Source: Dimorphilus gyrociliatus (Eukaryota; Annelida; Polychaeta; Dinophilidae). Taken from it: a DNA stretch of 58,096 nt. Location of the stretch: NCBI GenBank assembly GCA_904063045.1, contig CAJFCJ010000069.1, forward strand, positions 1-58,096. Reading direction: 5' to 3'. This document shows positions 1 to 10,595 of this stretch, piece by piece. Every line of letters starts with the position of its first letter. The first letter of the stretch is position 1. The position numbers and the translations under genes were made by a program. The notes under the pieces were generated by a model. That model saw only the letters and a list, made by a program, of their open reading frames with translations, was not told the origin of the DNA and searched no databases.

Positions 1-40
1 AAAATTTTCTCATTCTAATTAATCCATTTCTTTATCGTAG

Positions 41-3011
41 ATGCAACAATAACGAGTGTGTAAATTTCAGTGATATCTGCAATAGCGAAAGAAATTGCCA
101 AGATTATAGCGATGAAATATGTTTTTCGCAACATTCGATTGACGATAGATACAAGAACAGTTTGCATATCTTTTTATATTGGGAGGAAATAATCCCATTT
201 GATTAAGCCTAAGTTATCTAATTAACAGATTGTAATAAGGATTATCAAGTGAAATGCGAAACGAAATGCTTAAGTAAAGGGTTAAAATGTAATTTTATGA
301 ACGATTGTTCAGATAGGAAGGACGAGAAGGGATGCTATTATATATATGTTTATATGGATAATCCGATATCGGATTACGGAAAATGCATTATAAAATATGA
401 TACAATGCATAATCTTCTAAGCAAAATTCGTTTTCCTTTCGATACTTTATTGTTTTGCAATGATTTTCATTGTACAAAATCGCAATATAAATGCTACTAC
501 GCGGGGTATTGCATCGATATTGATAGGGTTTGCGACGGATTAAATCAATGTCCCAACGGTGATGATGAAATTTTTTGCGGTACAATAAAATATAATAAGC
601 AAAATTTATGATAATCGAAAAATGTTCATGTGCAGACAAATACATTGCGAAAGGATTCTTTAAATGTAGGAATGAGAGTATCTATCTACGAGATGAACAA
701 CTCTGCAATAAGAAATACGATTGCCAATATGGAAGTGACGAAATATTCTGTTCAAGACCTCTAAAATTATACGCCGACATATGTAGTTACAAATATGAAT
801 ATTCATTAATCTGTAAGAATAATAGATCAGTTAGAAGGATAAATTTTGCTAACGAAATCAAAGTATTATTGCTCGATGGAAATTTTGTACTGAATTTGCC
901 AAAATTCTTGTACTTGAATATCTTTGTAATTGAATTGGTAAAAAATGATTATTTATATAAATTAAACGAAATCTCAATGCCAAACATTTTTGCCATTGAT
1001 ATTCATTTCTGCAATATGAGTAGTGTTAACTTTTTCAAATATACAAAATATTCAAATCTTCAATATATGAATTTTTCATATAATCCTATTCAAAGTTTAG
1101 ACTTTTTATCTGTCATTCATTTGGATAATCTTTTGGTATTGGATTTTTCAAAAACAAATATTGGTATTATTGGAATTGAACATTTTAAAAAAATGAATAG
1201 ATTAAGAATATTCAAGATGAACGATTGTAGAATAAAAAATATTGAAAAATACTCATTCAAAAGTCTTCTTAAAGTTGAACAGTTATTTTTAATGAAAACA
1301 ACTTTTCCAATTAAATATATTAATGAGTTTATTGGCAATATGCCAAATTTATACTCTATTCAAAGTAACACTTTTCAGTTGTGCTGTTTAGCTTGGAGAA
1401 AGCTACAATTTATTGGAGATAATTGTAGACCTTCACCCTCCGGTTTTCTAACTTGTGAGAATATATTTTCATCTCATTTAATAAGAATATTATTTTGGAT
1501 TATCGGTATTTCCGGTTTTATTGGCAATTTGTTAGCATTAACATTCATAGCGTCTTCTAGCAAAGCCTCTAAATATTTTAGAATTTCCTTAGCGTCGGCA
1601 GACTTTTTAACGTCAATATATATTATAAGTATTGCAGTGGCAGACGCCTATTTTTCCGGTGAAAAATATTTGGAAAATGAGCAATTATGGCGAAATAGTC
1701 GAATTTGTACAATGTTTGGTGTTATTTTGACATTTGCCCTATTATTATCAACATTTTCAATACTTTATATATCTATTGAGCGTTATCAATCCGTTTCAAA
1801 ACCATTACAGCAATCATCTTTTAAAAATAATCAAAAACTTTTATTAGCATTTACAGTTCCGGTTTTGTTCTTTGTATCATGTCTACCAGTCTTCATATAT
1901 CGGGTAAGATGTATAAAATTTAAGTGTATCTACCAAAAAACAGTATTCTCTCAAGAATTTTTATTCAAAATCAACAATATGTTTTAATATTCACGTGAGG
2001 AGCGACAATACGGAAGGATGGATATTTTCATTCGTTCTATTTGGAATAGTCATATTTGCATTGAGTTTTTACATTTCAATTGTCTATATTCATTTAATTT
2101 TACTATTAAAGAAGTCTCTGACATTTCAAGTAAAAAATTTATCCAAAAGTGTTTACATCTTGTCATTTTCAAACATTGTTTGCTGGTTACCAATATCAAT
2201 ACTTTGTAGGTGCAAGAAATTACGCTTAACATTGACCTTTAACCTATGACTGTTGACCCATTCCATAGCAATATTATCAGAATTAATAAATGTTGATATA
2301 AAGAACGACATCTATAATGGAATATTTATTTGTATCGTTCCAATTAATTCTGTCATTAATCCATTTATTTTTTCGATTGGAGAATTTTACAATAAAATCA
2401 AATTAAAAAAAGTTCAAGATTTGGAATCAAAGTTGTTTTTCTTGTTAAATTTTTAAATATTTTCTTTCATACCCTATTTCACAGAAAGTTAATGATAAAA
2501 AGTATACAGGAAAAATATATACTTGAAGGTGAAGGACAACTAAGTATAAAAAATAAAGACTAAACAATTTTTCTTTCTTTTTTTTCAATAGTTGCATCCA
2601 TATTCAACAATAAAAATGAAATATTTTTTATGTCTTTAAAGCTTCCAGCAAACGCTAGCAAAGTTGTTTTTGATAAAAGTTTCTTTAAAAAATGCAACCA
2701 TTTAAAATGCATTAAGAATATTTTTGATGCTTTAAGAATATTACACGAAACGTCGCTATCTCCAAATTGTTTTGATATTGAAGATAGCATCTTTTTTCAT
2801 GTTAGATTTCTCTTATTTTCTCTCCAGTCTGCCTTTTAAAATCCTTTTTATTTTTAAGAGAAAGAAAGAAATATATTTTATAGCTTATGATAATCTAGAA
2901 AAATCAACTTTTGATAAAGAAAAGGAAAATATCAATAATTTTGGTTTGTTTATTAGAAAACTTTTACAAGTTAGAACAATTTGCGAAAAAGAGCGAAAAA
3001 TAATGAAATAA
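41..3011 (+). CDS. LDLa-LRR-GPCR (GRL101-type LGR) with C-terminal kinase-like domain, 5'-partial
   Basis: A cell-surface receptor; the N-terminus lies outside the window. Exons that keep phase throughout are 41-159, 229-579, 636-1903, 1944-2205, 2269-2431, 2485-2543, 2592-2800 and 2859-3011, with introns of 40-69 nt. Exons 1-3 encode LDLa modules (Cys-rich, with DGLNQCPNGDDEIFC and DCQYGSDEIFC). Leucine-rich repeats follow (about 820-1380), then an LRR cap with the CC pair LCCLAW. A rhodopsin-type 7TM runs from about 1480: TM1 has GFIGNLLAL, the DRY site reads ERY (SIERYQSV), TM6 is CWLPISIL and the NPxxY site reads NPFIF. The frame does not stop after TM7 but continues by splicing into a domain containing DALRILHE, DIEDSIFF and a C-lobe-like NNFGLFIRKLL, ending at 3011. 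The ligand is unknown; family knowledge suggests G-protein coupling. The paralogue at 38.0-43.2 kb has the same architecture, which supports the C-terminal extension. Confidence 0.85.
2432..3011 (+). other. kinase-like (pseudokinase) tail of the first LGR
   Basis: The cytoplasmic region after TM7. It is read from three exons (2485-2543, 2592-2800, 2859-3011). Pieces that fit a kinase fold are a beta4-beta5/hinge-like stretch (FNNKNEIFFMSLKLP), an alphaE-like helix (IKNIFDALRILHE), a catalytic-loop equivalent (SLSPNCFDIEDSIFF), a DFG-region equivalent (EIYFIAYDN) and an alphaF-like helix (INNFGLFIRKLL). HRD, the catalytic Asn and DFG are all missing. The N-lobe is too short for a Gly-rich loop plus VAIK strand. 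The whole tail is about 150 residues, so it is a degenerate or minimal kinase-like fold. The kinase assignment is inference from pattern and from agreement with the paralogue, not a database match. Confidence 0.6.
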
Positions 3012-4730
3012 AAACATTTAAATCTTTATATCAAATTGCCTTTTATTTTGTTCCAATAAAGTTCACATTTATTCCCATTTTAATCTTTCATAAATGGACA
3101 AAAAACCTTTTTGTGTGATAAAAAAGGATTTTGTACTGGCGGTGAAAAGTGTCATGAACTGTGTGACCTGGCTGCAAAAGAAATGTTCAAACAGTATTGA
3201 AACTTGAAAAGGTGGTTTGAAGAAATAGCATTTGTAAAGTACAGATAGATCACTATAGATTGTGATATAAATGTTTGTGTTTTCCACTTTTACCGTTAAG
3301 ACACAACTTGACCTGATGATTAATCAATCAATGTTTAATAGATTTTTTATCTAAATGTACATTATATCTCTATGTTACTATATTTCAAATCAATATTCAT
3401 TTTACAAGTTTTACGAGATTGCTCTCGCCTACTCTTGTGTAATTGTTTTTTTGAGAGATAACCATACTAGGCAATGACGAACGCTATCTGAGTGAAACTT
3501 CATTTCTTTTTAGACTATTGTAGTTTATCTGTTTCAATCTTTTTGCAAAGTGCAGCCCGCTGGTTTTCACATTATCAAAAGAACAATATGTTCTGTTCTT
3601 TTTCTTCTGTATATCTTCATTTTTTCGGATCAAGCAGGAATTTTATCTTTTAATCCTAACTGTAATCCATTGTTTAAAAAACTACTTTTCATTTTGAATT
3701 TTCTAGCCCTGTTCTTGCCATAACATAAACTGAATAAGATCAGGTTATTATTTCATTTAGTTTATCTTCGGTGGACATTTTCTTCTGTTCCCTGCCTTTT
3801 TCTTCTACTTTGTAGCAATAACACTCGCTAAGAGTTAAATATGAATTTTTGCGTTTTATTTGTCAAGAACTTAATACTATTTGAAAAAAGTATCCATCGT
3901 AACAATAGTTATGTTTATTACTCAGATTTTCAATAGAAAATACAAAAGTTAATATCAATAGTGAAGACTAACTAATTTTGTTTCTATTTTTATGCTAAAT
4001 CATCTCTTCTGATTTGAAGCGTCACTTAAAATGTAACTTTGATATCTGAATTTTGCGGGAAAGAAAAAGCGTATTTTGAAAAATCGATTTTCTAAAAAGA
4101 GAATATGGCGAATCATTAGAACCTGTTAAGAAAAACAATTAAAACAAAATCCTTAGAGTTGAAAGAGCCTGTTTTTATTACAAAAAGGATATAAAGAGAA
4201 ATATTGGGTAAATTTTTTTTATTCTCTTTTTCAAACCATTTCAATTTATCATAAATAGTCCTCCTCCACATAATTGTGTAGAGTTTAATGCTGATTAATA
4301 AAGAGATAATCTTTTTTGGCCGCTTTGATTTCACATCAAATTTGATAAACTCTACAAGTAAAGTCTATGTTTAAAAGAAAACAACTATACTATCGTAAGG
4401 GATTGAAAATTCAATTATAAGTCTCTTAAAGTCAGTCACAAGGTAATTGATAAACTTTTTTCTCATGGTCTTTCATTTCAACTAATACAGCCTTAGTGGT
4501 GTACACATTTTCCCCTTATTTACAATGATTACCGATTTTTGTAGTTTTTGTCTTTATTTTAATATAAAATCCCTCGTTTTCTAATAATCCATACTTCTAA
4601 ACTCAAATTCTGAAATAGGGCCAAATGGAACACTATAATGATAATATTGTTGTTAACTAACTTTGCTGTCGGCTAGTTTATTTGTCTCCATTATAACCGA
4701 AACTAACTGACAAGTAATCTACAACGTTTT
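3012..4730. other. intergenic, no gene recognised
   Basis: AT-rich sequence with many stops in all frames. The short frame at 3069-3287 has no recognisable motif. No tRNA, repeat array or transposon end was recognised before the inverted repeat starts at 4731. Confidence 0.5.
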
Positions 4731-4999
4731 TTAATAAAAAAGAGTCCATGTGTAATCATATTATCCATATAAATTCCCTTTATAATAAATTAATATTAGG
4801 TAGACAACTTAGTTAAATATTTCACAGACTGTTTTCAGGATCTGGAAAATGACACGCCTATTCTATTTCGAGAATTAAATCGACCATTTATTTTGTGTTT
4901 ATTTGGAGGTGCTTGTCTGAACTCAATATGCAAATGAGGTACGATTGTACAACTTTACAATTTTGAACTATATGAGCATGATATGAACAAATGAAAAGC

Positions 5000-5164
5000 A
5001 TACTTACCTGGCAGAAGGAATTGCTACGATCGACAAGGTAGCTTCCTCAGACTGAGGCCTTTCCATTGCACTTCGGATTGGTTGACGTCTGCGATCATCT
5101 CACATTGAGATGACTCGACTGTACAATTTTTGTTAGTGGGAGATCAGCGTTCGCGCGGTCTCCT
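5000..5164 (+). ncRNA. U1: U1 spliceosomal snRNA, copy 1
   Basis: The RNA of the U1 snRNP, which pairs with 5' splice sites. The 5' end is ATACTTACCTGGCAG, the canonical splice-site-pairing sequence. Stem-loop I holds the U1-70K-type loop GATCGACAAGG. Stem-loop II holds ATTGCACTTCGG, the U1A-type site. An Sm-like site (AATTTTTGT, about 5125-5133) precedes the last stem-loop with GCGTTCGCGC. The length of about 165 nt matches the family. Eight bases downstream, GTTTCAAAGTCA (5169-5180) fits the metazoan snRNA 3' box. Confidence 0.97.
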
Positions 5165-5168
5165 TTAT

Positions 5169-5180
5169 GTTTCAAAGTCA
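5169..5180 (+). promoter_or_regulatory. snRNA 3' box of U1 copy 1
   Basis: GTTTCAAAGTCA closely fits the snRNA 3'-end processing box consensus (GTTT, short spacer, AAA-rich) and lies a few bases after the U1 3' end. The second copy has the same element at 11601-11612 on the minus strand. Confidence 0.6.
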
Positions 5181-5376
5181 ATCTCTTTAGTCTAGTTGAT
5201 CAATCTTAATGTCGCCTTTATAAGTGAAATTGGCTGACTTTATTAGCCTACACAGGCACTCTCAAATCTTTATCATTTCAAAAATCTAACGAAAAATAAG
5301 GATCTTAGAATGTATGCAAGTTTGTTATAGGACATTTTTTTTAATACTCTAGTCAGTTCAATATTACGTATTTGTT

Positions 5377-5584
5377 GGATGCGACAGAAAACGGCCCCAA
5401 AAGCATGGTTTTACCCTAACCCTAAACCATCCCTAATGTATCGCTAACCCTTTTTCATTACTCCTAACCCTTAGATGGGATCCCCTTAACTACAAATCAA
5501 TAAATGCTTTTTTCCTCCTAACCATTTCTTAACCCAAAATGCTGCCTTCAAATATCCTTCTTGGGGCCGTTTTCTGTTGATCCC
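5377..5584. mobile_element. MITE copy 1 with perfect 9-bp TSD (Mutator-like)
   Basis: A 208-bp non-coding element. Its left terminus is GGATGCGACAGAAAACGGCC and its right terminus is the imperfect inverse, GGCCGTTTTCTGTTGATCCC. It is flanked on both sides by the direct repeat GTATTTGTT (5368-5376 and 5585-5593), a perfect 9-bp target-site duplication. The interior contains CCTAACCC motifs. A 9-bp duplication is typical of Mutator/MULE elements, and a MULE transposase remnant lies 1.2 kb away. Confidence 0.88.
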
Positions 5585-6643
5585 GTATTTGTTATATCAT
5601 AAGAACAATTTTCCATATTTGTTTCTGTTTCTCCAAAACCCTTAATAGAAACAGCTAGACAATAATCTTCTCCACAATTACAAGAATATGTACAAGATGT
5701 GCTATCATCTCCAGTTATCAATATACAACTATAAAACTCACCCAAAAAACTTGGTTCTATCTGCCTTCCCATCGGAATGTATGCAACAATTCCAGAGGTT
5801 GACAATCCTTTTACAATGTCAGTACAATTTTGCAGATTTTTATCTTTAATTTCTATTTTTAAATTCTTCATATTGGAATTAACAGAAAGACAAGGAATTC
5901 TTAAATTGAACGTTTTAGCAGTTTCTATTCCAACACATTGTCATCAATCACACTCATAAGTTTTAGGCTATTTGTAGTTTTTATGTAATCAAAAATCGAT
6001 CCATTATTGCAGGATAGAATTATAACGTACTTTCTTGAGGTTGCCGAATTGTAGTCGCAGACATCTGCTGCCAAATTTTACTGCAGAACAGTGCTTTAGT
6101 CTTTGATCAGGAATGTAAATAATCATATCACAGCCAAATTGATTATAGCATACGTCTTTGGATTCTTTTATACTTTCTACATGATGCTATCTTTCTACTC
6201 CACATTTGGTTGTATAGCAAATTAGAGACATTTGCGCAACTATATGATACATAACTGTATCACCTAATTTCGTGCCACTTCTTTGCAATAATCACATGAC
6301 AGAATACATGCAGTTGTTAGGTAATCATATTGACAATAACTACAAGTGGAGAATTGTAAACATTTCCTAGTGCATTCTTTTAAAGAAATTGCGCTAAATA
6401 CTCTTAATTTTGAAATAAATGCTGTCATTTTCGACACCTTAATAAATTCGGGTTTGAACCACATCTTGTTTTGGTGATATTTTTGCACTGTCCAGGATTG
6501 ATAATTGGATCTGTCAATAAAATATGCTGAAGTTGGAAATATTTTTGTCTGTAATTGAAACCCTTACTACATTCTCCATTTAGTCGGCCACAATGGGAAA
6601 TATTGTAAAAGTTGAAAATTGCAAAGAAATGATAAATTACCAT
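5548..6643 (-). pseudogene. secreted apple/PAN-domain gene, probably broken
   Basis: Coding pieces run right to left. 6643-6425 gives a hydrophobic start (MVIYHFFAIFNFYN) followed by Cys-rich sequence (HCGRLNGECSKG). 6488-6264 gives an apple-like segment (SLKECTRKCLQFSTCSYCQY). Around 6250-6000 lies a further Cys-containing piece (SKDVCYNQFGCDMIIYIP). 5871-5548 gives an extracellular-looking piece with SCTYSCNCGEDYC. Exons 1 and 2 overlap in different frames with no clean intron between them, and stops interrupt 6240-5900, so a decayed gene is likelier than a working one. The last frame reads through the MITE terminus at 5564-5584, giving a C-terminus of transposon origin (STENGPKK). The apple call rests on Cys spacing only. 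Confidence 0.5.
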
Positions 6644-6649
6644 AGAAGA

Positions 6650-7170
6650 AAAAATTGACCCAATGAACCTATTGGAAGAAACTTTCTTATTAATAATTAC
6701 GTCATTCCTGATGATTTCTTAAAGAAAAATGTTCTTGAAAGTAATGAAACACTGATTATTTTTTCCACTTCAAAACAACTTAGAGTGTCAAAAGTCTGGT
6801 ATTTGGATGGAACTTTTAAGATTAACAAAGATCCATTTACACAGTTATTTTCATTTCACTCATTCATTAAAAAAGAAGGTGAATTAAAACAGGTTCCTCT
6901 TCTGTATCCATTCATGTCATCAAAAAAGAAAAAAGCATATAATCTGTTAGTCAAGGTAGTTCAATTTCAAATTTTTTTTCAAATGCATTTAATGATCATT
7001 CCACTGTTTTTCAGTGCAATAATCAACTGCTACAATATAAAGAACCAAAACAAATACATTTTGAAAAAGCTGTTTGGAAAGCTGTATTAAATAATTGGGA
7101 AAATGTAAATCTATCAGGATGCTTATTCCATTGGAATCAAGCAATTTACAGAAAACTTCAGGTATTTTTC
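6650..7170 (+). pseudogene. MULE-type transposase remnant
   Basis: A fragment of the MULE transposase core. The frame from 6785 contains WYLDGTFKINKDPFTQLF, with the first catalytic Asp in the DGTFK context, and then QVPLLYPFMSSKKKKAYNLL. After a frame change, 7045-7160 contains GCLFHWNQAIYRKLQ, the C-x-F-H-W-x-Q-A block that follows in MULE/FLYWCH-associated transposases. The reading frame is broken between the two and no complete gene or long terminal repeats are visible. It could equally be the relic of a host gene domesticated from a MULE. The sequence before 6785 (about 6665-6784) is open in the same frame. Confidence 0.7.
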
Positions 7171-7603
7171 AACAAAAAAATGGAATCTATTGTATAAATT
7201 ATGTATTATTTGCTGTTGATTCGAAATTAACATTCTTTCATCTTGAATTGAATAAAAAGAGTTACTTACCAACGATTTATTGAATAATGAAAGTACACTT
7301 TTCTAGTAAAAACCTTTGTGAGTATTTCAATATGGATATTGAAGAGTAATAGAATATCTGTATTTCTTTTTGATTCTTACTTATGGAAACACTGGGGCTT
7401 TTATAATTCCTTCAAGTCAATAGGAGAATGTTAACAGGAAGAATAAATTTATCAATAAAAATGAATTAAAAATATTCAAATATTCAAATTTAATTGATTT
7501 ATAATGTGTTTCATAGTAGTTATTCAATAAATGACAATATTTATTGATATGTGTTTCATAGTAGTTTTCATTAACATTTTCAAAACTCACAATTCTATTA
7601 GAA
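7171..7603. other. intergenic with two tandem-like copies of a short motif
   Basis: AT-rich. GTGTTTCATAGTAGTT occurs twice about 45 bp apart (7506 and 7552). No gene is seen. Confidence 0.35.
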
Positions 7604-8580
7604 ATGTTGCCTGAAGTGTATATGTTCTATATTTTTGTCATATCAACTGCAAATATGGTTGAAGGGAAGAGTAAGCTATTTTGTAGTTTTTTTACTGTTC
7701 TTATTTATTGTTGAAGTGACAATTTATCTCTTTAAGCCTGCTCTTATTTAAAAATTGACCATAAAAAAATTTTAAATCATCATACTATGGCAGTTTTCTT
7801 TTATGATTTTGGTGTGGATGGATGTAAAATAGCATGCAGTCATTTAGATGCCTGCAAGTAAGTAGAAAGTAGATATTAATAATTCTGATATATTTATCTT
7901 TCTCAAATATTCCCTTATTATCAGATCATTCAATTTGTTTGAAAACCTAGGAAAGTGCAGCATAAAAAATAAAAGAAAAGATGAAACATTGGACTTTATC
8001 GATGCCAATAATATTTATTTCTATGAAAAGAACGCTTTATGCAGTGTGTTTCACTTTTTTATGTCTATTTGTAAGAATTATCTAATTTTAAACATTCATA
8101 TTTCAGACAATGAAACAATAGCAGGTAGACCAAGCAGAGCAGTAGCTTAAAATTTGACACTATAACTGTAATTCTAACAGAACATGTTTATTTCAAAAAT
8201 GATAACTTCGAGGCAAATTTGAATTATAATCTATTAATGTTTCAATCTAGAAATGGAATACCAGTACAACTAGAGACTTGCAAGATAGTTTGTGATTTTT
8301 TAATAAAATGTGTGTTAGTATTACAACAGAAATGAATTTTCACAATTTCTTTAATATGTCCAATTTATTCAGAGGATTTAATTTTCACAAAAATAATTCG
8401 AAATGCTGGTTAAAAGCCAATGCAAATTATAGTCCTATTACATTTAATCCAAACAACGGAGTCACCTTCTATAGAAAGGACAGTAAGTTTTTACTAAATT
8501 TTTGTCATATACTGTCCATTTTTGAATTTTTATCATTCCTCAATTCATCCATCACTCATATTTCAATCACATGGGGTTAG
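7604..8580 (+). CDS. putative secreted protein with two apple/PAN domains
   Basis: Exon 1 (7604-7670) encodes a signal-like peptide, MLPEVYMFYIFVISTANMV, and ends at a GTAAGC donor. The first apple-like domain is built from 7788-7857 (VDGCKIACSHLDACK, then a GTAAGT donor) and a following exon from about 7924 (LFENLGKCSIKNKRKDE...NNIYFYEK). A second lies at about 8190-8490 (VQLETCKIVCDFLIKC, then CWLKANANY, NPNNGVTFYRKD). Cys spacing and the closing FY(F)-x-K motif resemble the PAN exons of the three fucolectin genes in this window. Exon joins are tentative, and the 3' end may lie further on. Function unknown; PAN domains bind proteins or sugars. Confidence 0.5.
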
Positions 8581-9959
8581 GCCACAGAATTATTATTATT
8601 ACACATATGTGTTAGCAGATTTCTTTATAACAGTCGGGATTTACTTGATGGATATTGAAGGGAGTTTCGATCAATTAATTAACCTGAGTAGATAAAGTAG
8701 GATATGAAAATTAAGATTACACCAGATTGGAATTATCTATTTTTATTATTATTTAGTCATTACATCTGTTCTGATATCTGAAATTTGAAATTCTTTAAAA
8801 AGTTATATTGACGTGCATTAAAGTTCAAACTGCCCACAATGTCCTAAATTAAATCCATAAAATTTGGCATATTCCGAATGTAAGATAGTTACAGGTATGA
8901 GTTAACTATACTTTTAGTGATTTATCGGATGGAATCTGAAAGTTGCTTATGTGTTTCATCTCTTGTAAAAAGTTAAATGACCAAATAGATACTTCAGCAA
9001 TTTAACAACTTTTACCAGATGATTATATATTGATTGATACAGATGACAAAAATTTTGCCTTCTTATTTTGCTCTCAAAAATTTTTTCGAACAATGGACTG
9101 GAAACCTTATTTTTAACCCTAACACAGTCTGCGTTAACAAATTTGACATTTTCCTGACCTTAGAATACTCTTGGCCTAGGCCCAAAGTGAACACGTCCTC
9201 AAGAAACCAGCCCTACAGCTGAAAAATGCTGCTGCATTAGCAATGGCAAGAATTAGATATTCATTACTTTAAGGTTTGTCTTCCGCATAAAATTCACTTG
9301 ACTCTCTGTATATTAACTTTAGTATATATTGATATATAATCAAGCCTAGCAGCTCTATGCAGGGAGCTTGTGTTCGTATCATATACAGTGAATACTTAAC
9401 CAATCTGTTGATGAAAGTAGCTTTTTTTCTTACGACAAAGAAAGTATTCTCTACTAATATATTACAATCACAAGCCTGTCTCTTTCAAATTATTTGAAAT
9501 GAGAAAATGCCCCCAGAAAAGAGATTTCTTTTAAATTTGTCTCTATTGCAAAATTGAAAAGAAGAATTATTCAAAAAAGATGATTAACAGAAAAATGTAT
9601 GTAAAAGAAAGAAATGGAAACAACAGTATAAAATTTCACGTGTTTTCTTTTCTCACTACCAAATATTTCACCGTATTGCCTGTTCTTTGGAGCCTCAACT
9701 TGAAAAGATAATTTGATTTGCAAAACGAATATGAAATTCCGACACTTTCAATAAACTAAATCAACTTTATTAAAATATAAACATTGAAATATTTGAGTAC
9801 TTTTACAACATAAACCGAATGAATGTGTACTTGCAATGCAACATGAAAATTTACCTGTTGAAAAGTGATGAGCCAATAAAAAATGATCGAGTATGTGTTT
9901 TTAACATACAGAACAAGTCGCAGGTTATCAACCACTTTATGCTTCCTTTTTTACGAGTA
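8581..9959. other. intergenic, no gene recognised
   Basis: The only frame above 60 codons (9034-9222) has no recognisable motif. The rest is AT-rich with frequent stops. Confidence 0.45.
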
Positions 9960-10595
9960 TCACCTAAAAGTGGACCAAATCTTATAAATTATACATCCAT
10001 ATAACAGAAGAGATACAATAGCAATTAATTTCCTTTTTATAGTGATTCTCTTGAAAAGGATGGTAAAAACAGGAAAGCTAAAATTTTGAAAATTATATAA
10101 AATATTCTTAACAACAAAACAAGATAAAAAATATACAGCCACTAAAAAATCTGCCAGGAAAAAAATTATCCAATAAACGATTGAATATAAAAAGAAATCA
10201 ATGTTTCTATAGTGAAGATAATATTTTAACATTACAGGTGTGCCAAAAACGTTCAATAATTTTAATAAAAATAAAATAAACTCCAGTTCCTTCGCGTTGG
10301 ATGAGAGGGTTAGTTCATACACAATCATTGGTTGAACAGAAGCAAAAAGCACCAAATTGTCGTAATTTATTCTAAAACGGTGTAAAGAAGAGAAGATTTC
10401 TTTAGCAAAACAAAAAAAATAACCAAGATTCTTTACTTTCTCTAAACATGGAGTATTGGTTGCTGTATCTTCATTGTCAGTATAATCTATATTCTTCTTG
10501 AACATTAAATAAAAAAGAGGCAGCAAATGCGAAATCATTGGTAGTAAATACAGGAAATACATTAAGAGAGGATGAAATATTTTCTTCATTGTCAA
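9960..10595 (-). CDS. multipass membrane protein, unknown family
   Basis: A single uninterrupted frame of 211 residues. About five to six hydrophobic segments are visible, including LLMYFLYLLPMISHLLPLFYLMF (residues 9-31), ELEFILFLLKLLNVFG, FLYSIVYWIIFFLADFLVAVYFLSCFVV and the C-terminal LIAIVSLLLYGCIIYKIW. The positions of charged residues suggest short cytoplasmic loops. I do not recognise the family; no GPCR DRY/NPxxY, channel or transporter motif is present. A complete one-exon gene or one large exon are both possible. It sits in the spacer of the U1 inverted duplication. Confidence 0.5.
   Translation of the reverse strand: MTMKKIFHPLLMYFLYLLPMISHLLPLFYLMFKKNIDYTDNEDTATNTPCLEKVKNLGYFFCFAKEIFSSLHRFRINYDNLVLFASVQPMIVYELTLSSNAKELEFILFLLKLLNVFGTPVMLKYYLHYRNIDFFLYSIVYWIIFFLADFLVAVYFLSCFVVKNILYNFQNFSFPVFTILFKRITIKRKLIAIVSLLLYGCIIYKIWSTFR

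Larger units (their letters stand above)
4731..5400 (+). repeat. left arm of large inverted repeat containing U1 snRNA
   Basis: Read inward from 4731, this arm matches the reverse complement of the sequence ending at 12050, essentially base for base through the U1 gene and its flanks. The outer boundary is sharp: both copies share TTAATAAAAAAGAGTCC and diverge immediately outside it. The inner match runs through 5340 and resumes around AATACTCTAGTCAGTTCAAT up to the MITE at 5377. The near-identity over several hundred non-genic bases points to a recent inverted duplication or ongoing gene conversion. Confidence 0.9.

Noticed and set aside
1904-1987. Stop after TM4-TM5 suggesting a truncated receptor
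   Set aside because: A 40-nt GT-AG intron (1904-1943) restores the frame in phase 0 and matches the paralogue.
2801-2827. A 27-nt GT-AG segment as an ultra-short intron
   Set aside because: Using it leads at once to a stop; the next acceptor at 2858 gives a 58-nt intron that keeps the frame.
3069-3287. Possible transposase tail (LKRWFEEIAF on the plus strand)
   Set aside because: Too short and no catalytic or terminal-repeat evidence.
5400-5480. CCCTAACCC-like units suggesting a telomere or subtelomere
   Set aside because: Only a few units, always at the same place inside MITE copies; no long array.
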